Shown here piece by piece: positions 13,764 to 15,012 of a stretch of 15,012 nucleotides of DNA. The stretch is from Thermoanaerobaculales bacterium. GTDB taxonomy: Bacteria; Acidobacteriota; Thermoanaerobaculia; Thermoanaerobaculales; Sulfomarinibacteraceae. How positions within the stretch are numbered: the stretch's first letter is position 1; every line of letters begins with the position of its first letter. The translations under genes were made by a program, and so were the position numbers. The DNA lies in contig JAOZPW010000070.1 in the NCBI GenBank assembly GCA_029932545.1, positions 1 through 15,012 on the forward strand. The letters are read 5' to 3'. The notes under the pieces were generated by a model. It was not told the origin of the DNA. It worked only from the letters and a program-made list of their open reading frames with translations, and did not search any database.

Positions 13764-15012
13764 ACCAAACCCAGGGGCCGATCCGGAAAAGCCGGCAACG
13801 GCGGATCGACTATGAGGGCGACCTCAACCCGGAGCAGTTAGCGGCGGTCATGCACCCCGGAGGACCGATGTTGGTTCTGGCGGGGGCAGGATCAGGGAAG
13901 ACCCGGACCCTGGTCTACCGAGTGTGCCGATTGATCGAAGACGGGGTTCCGCCAGGGAAGATCCTGCTTTTGACCTTCACCAACAAGGCCTCGAGAGAAA
14001 TGCTGGATCGAGTCGAACGATTGGCTGAAACAGGCCCGAGCCGGGTAATGGGCGGCACTTTCCACTCGGCGGGACACCGAATACTGCGTCGCTACGCCGA
14101 GTCGATTGGCTATTCACCCCGCTTTTCGATCCTGGATCGGGAGGATTCGGTTGATCTGATGGGACACGCCCTGGCCGATATTGAACAGGAATTGCCCGAA
14201 CGACGAGGGCCCAAACCCAGCCTGCTCACCAACGTTTACAGCATGGTGATTAATACCGGCAGGGATTTGGAGAGCGTTCTTGCCGACAGGGCGCCCCAGT
14301 TTCTCGACCAGGCCCCGATGATGGCTGCGGTGTTTCGACGATATTTGGAGCGCAAACGGGACGCCGATTTGATGGATTTCGACGATCTGCTGCTGAACTG
14401 GCTGCTGCTTCTAACCAGGAACGCATCTGTCCGGCAGGAGCTGAGCCGACGGTTCGACCATGTCCTGGTTGACGAATATCAGGATACCAACCGGCTCCAG
14501 GCGGATATTGTCGAGAAGATGCTGGGCCCCCAACATAACCTGATGGTTGTTGGAGACGATGCACAATCGATCTATGGATTTCGGGGCGCTGATTTCGAGA
14601 ACATCCTCGGCTTTCCAGAGAGGCATGAGGACTGCGCCATCTTCCGGCTGGAAACCAACTATCGCTCCAGACCGGAGATCCTGGCAGTCGCCAACGCCTC
14701 GATCGAGTGTAACCAGCGCCAGTTCCGCAAGGAGCTTCGGGCCGTTCGCTCCGGTGGTGATCGACCCCGTTCGGTTTCCGTCCCCGCACCTGAAGATCAG
14801 GCCCGATGGGTCGCGGATGAGGTCCTGCGGCTGAGGGAGGATGGCCTCGACCTCGAGGACATGGCGGTCTTGTACCGAAACCACGCCCATTCAATAGACC
14901 TTCAAGTCGAGCTGACCAGGCGCAATATCCCATTCCGGGTTCGATCCGGCCTGCGGTTTTTCGAACAACGGCATATCAAGGATGTGCTGGCCCACCTCCG
15001 GTTTGTTGACAT
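13760..15012 (+). CDS. UvrD/PcrA-type superfamily 1A DNA helicase (3' end off window)
   Basis: 417 codons in view, open at the right edge; full-length relatives usually have about 650-750 residues. Helicase motifs occur in order: Q-motif LNPEQ (22-26), Walker A AGAGSGKT (41-48), motif Ia TFTNKAS (72-78), motif Ib GGTFHS (98-103), Walker B VDEYQD (237-242), motif III GDDAQSIYGFRGAD (265-278) and motif IV ETNYRS (298-303). LYRNHAHSIDLQVELTRRNIPF (371-392) opens the second RecA-like domain; motifs V and VI lie beyond the window. Such enzymes unwind DNA 3'-5' using ATP in nucleotide-excision or mismatch repair, in replication restart, or to strip recombinases from DNA. Which subfamily (UvrD, PcrA, Rep-like) cannot be settled without the C-terminus. 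The ATG overlaps the GNAT stop as ATGA; there is no independent strong SD, which supports coupling. Confidence 0.94.
   Translation, partial: MNQTQGPIRKSRQRRIDYEGDLNPEQLAAVMHPGGPMLVLAGAGSGKTRTLVYRVCRLIEDGVPPGKILLLTFTNKASREMLDRVERLAETGPSRVMGGTFHSAGHRILRRYAESIGYSPRFSILDREDSVDLMGHALADIEQELPERRGPKPSLLTNVYSMVINTGRDLESVLADRAPQFLDQAPMMAAVFRRYLERKRDADLMDFDDLLLNWLLLLTRNASVRQELSRRFDHVLVDEYQDTNRLQADIVEKMLGPQHNLMVVGDDAQSIYGFRGADFENILGFPERHEDCAIFRLETNYRSRPEILAVANASIECNQRQFRKELRAVRSGGDRPRSVSVPAPEDQARWVADEVLRLREDGLDLEDMAVLYRNHAHSIDLQVELTRRNIPFRVRSGLRFFEQRHIKDVLAHLRFVD

Noticed and set aside
14250..14933. Minus-strand open frame of 227 codons
   Set aside because: Opposite the helicase, whose motifs Walker B, III and IV lie in exactly this stretch.

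Overview
The window carries nine protein-coding genes and no RNA genes that I can see. It reads as chromosomal DNA of a moderately GC-rich, didermic bacterium, most probably an Acidobacteriota or close relative. The reasons are a GWxTD domain joined to a VWFA-related domain of the type described in acidobacteria, a receptor-like Ser/Thr kinase with a large C-terminal TPR array, and an outer-membrane-type barrel protein. This placement is inferred from gene content; there is no rRNA to confirm it.

Left part (1-3855, minus strand): a membrane-anchored Hanks-type Ser/Thr kinase with about ten TPRs is followed 78 nt downstream by a family 2 glycosyltransferase that runs off the left edge. The glycosyltransferase carries an extra Rossmann-like C-terminal domain. 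The kinase start lies 6 nt after a -10-like hexamer, so its mRNA may be leaderless. A 272-nt gap full of short degenerate repeats separates this pair from the next block.

Centre (3856-10616, minus strand): four genes for exported proteins. In transcription order they are a GWxTD/VWFA protein, a small TPR protein (10 nt later, its SD overlapping the previous stop), an exported protein of unknown function (20-nt overlap), and, after a 108-nt spacer, a large protein. This last one combines a signal peptide, an HELGH metallopeptidase-like domain, a PD40/TolB-type propeller and an Omp85-like barrel. The first three are very probably one operon. The set looks like an uncharacterised cell-envelope module and is the best candidate for something new here. 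Copies of a heptamer repeat in opposite orientations bracket the three-gene operon.

Gap 10617-10979: no gene, but a striking AT-rich inverted-repeat element with a perfect 20-bp palindrome near its centre and decamer repeats in its arms.

Right part: a minus-strand acyl-CoA carboxylase carboxyltransferase subunit (methylcrotonyl-CoA carboxylase-like, without its biotin carboxylase partner in view) is divergent from a plus-strand pair. That pair is a GNAT-like protein and a UvrD/PcrA-type helicase, coupled by a 4-nt ATGA overlap; the helicase is cut by the right edge. The divergent region holds heptamer-type repeats, a 14-bp GC palindrome and an extended -10 candidate for the GNAT-helicase pair.
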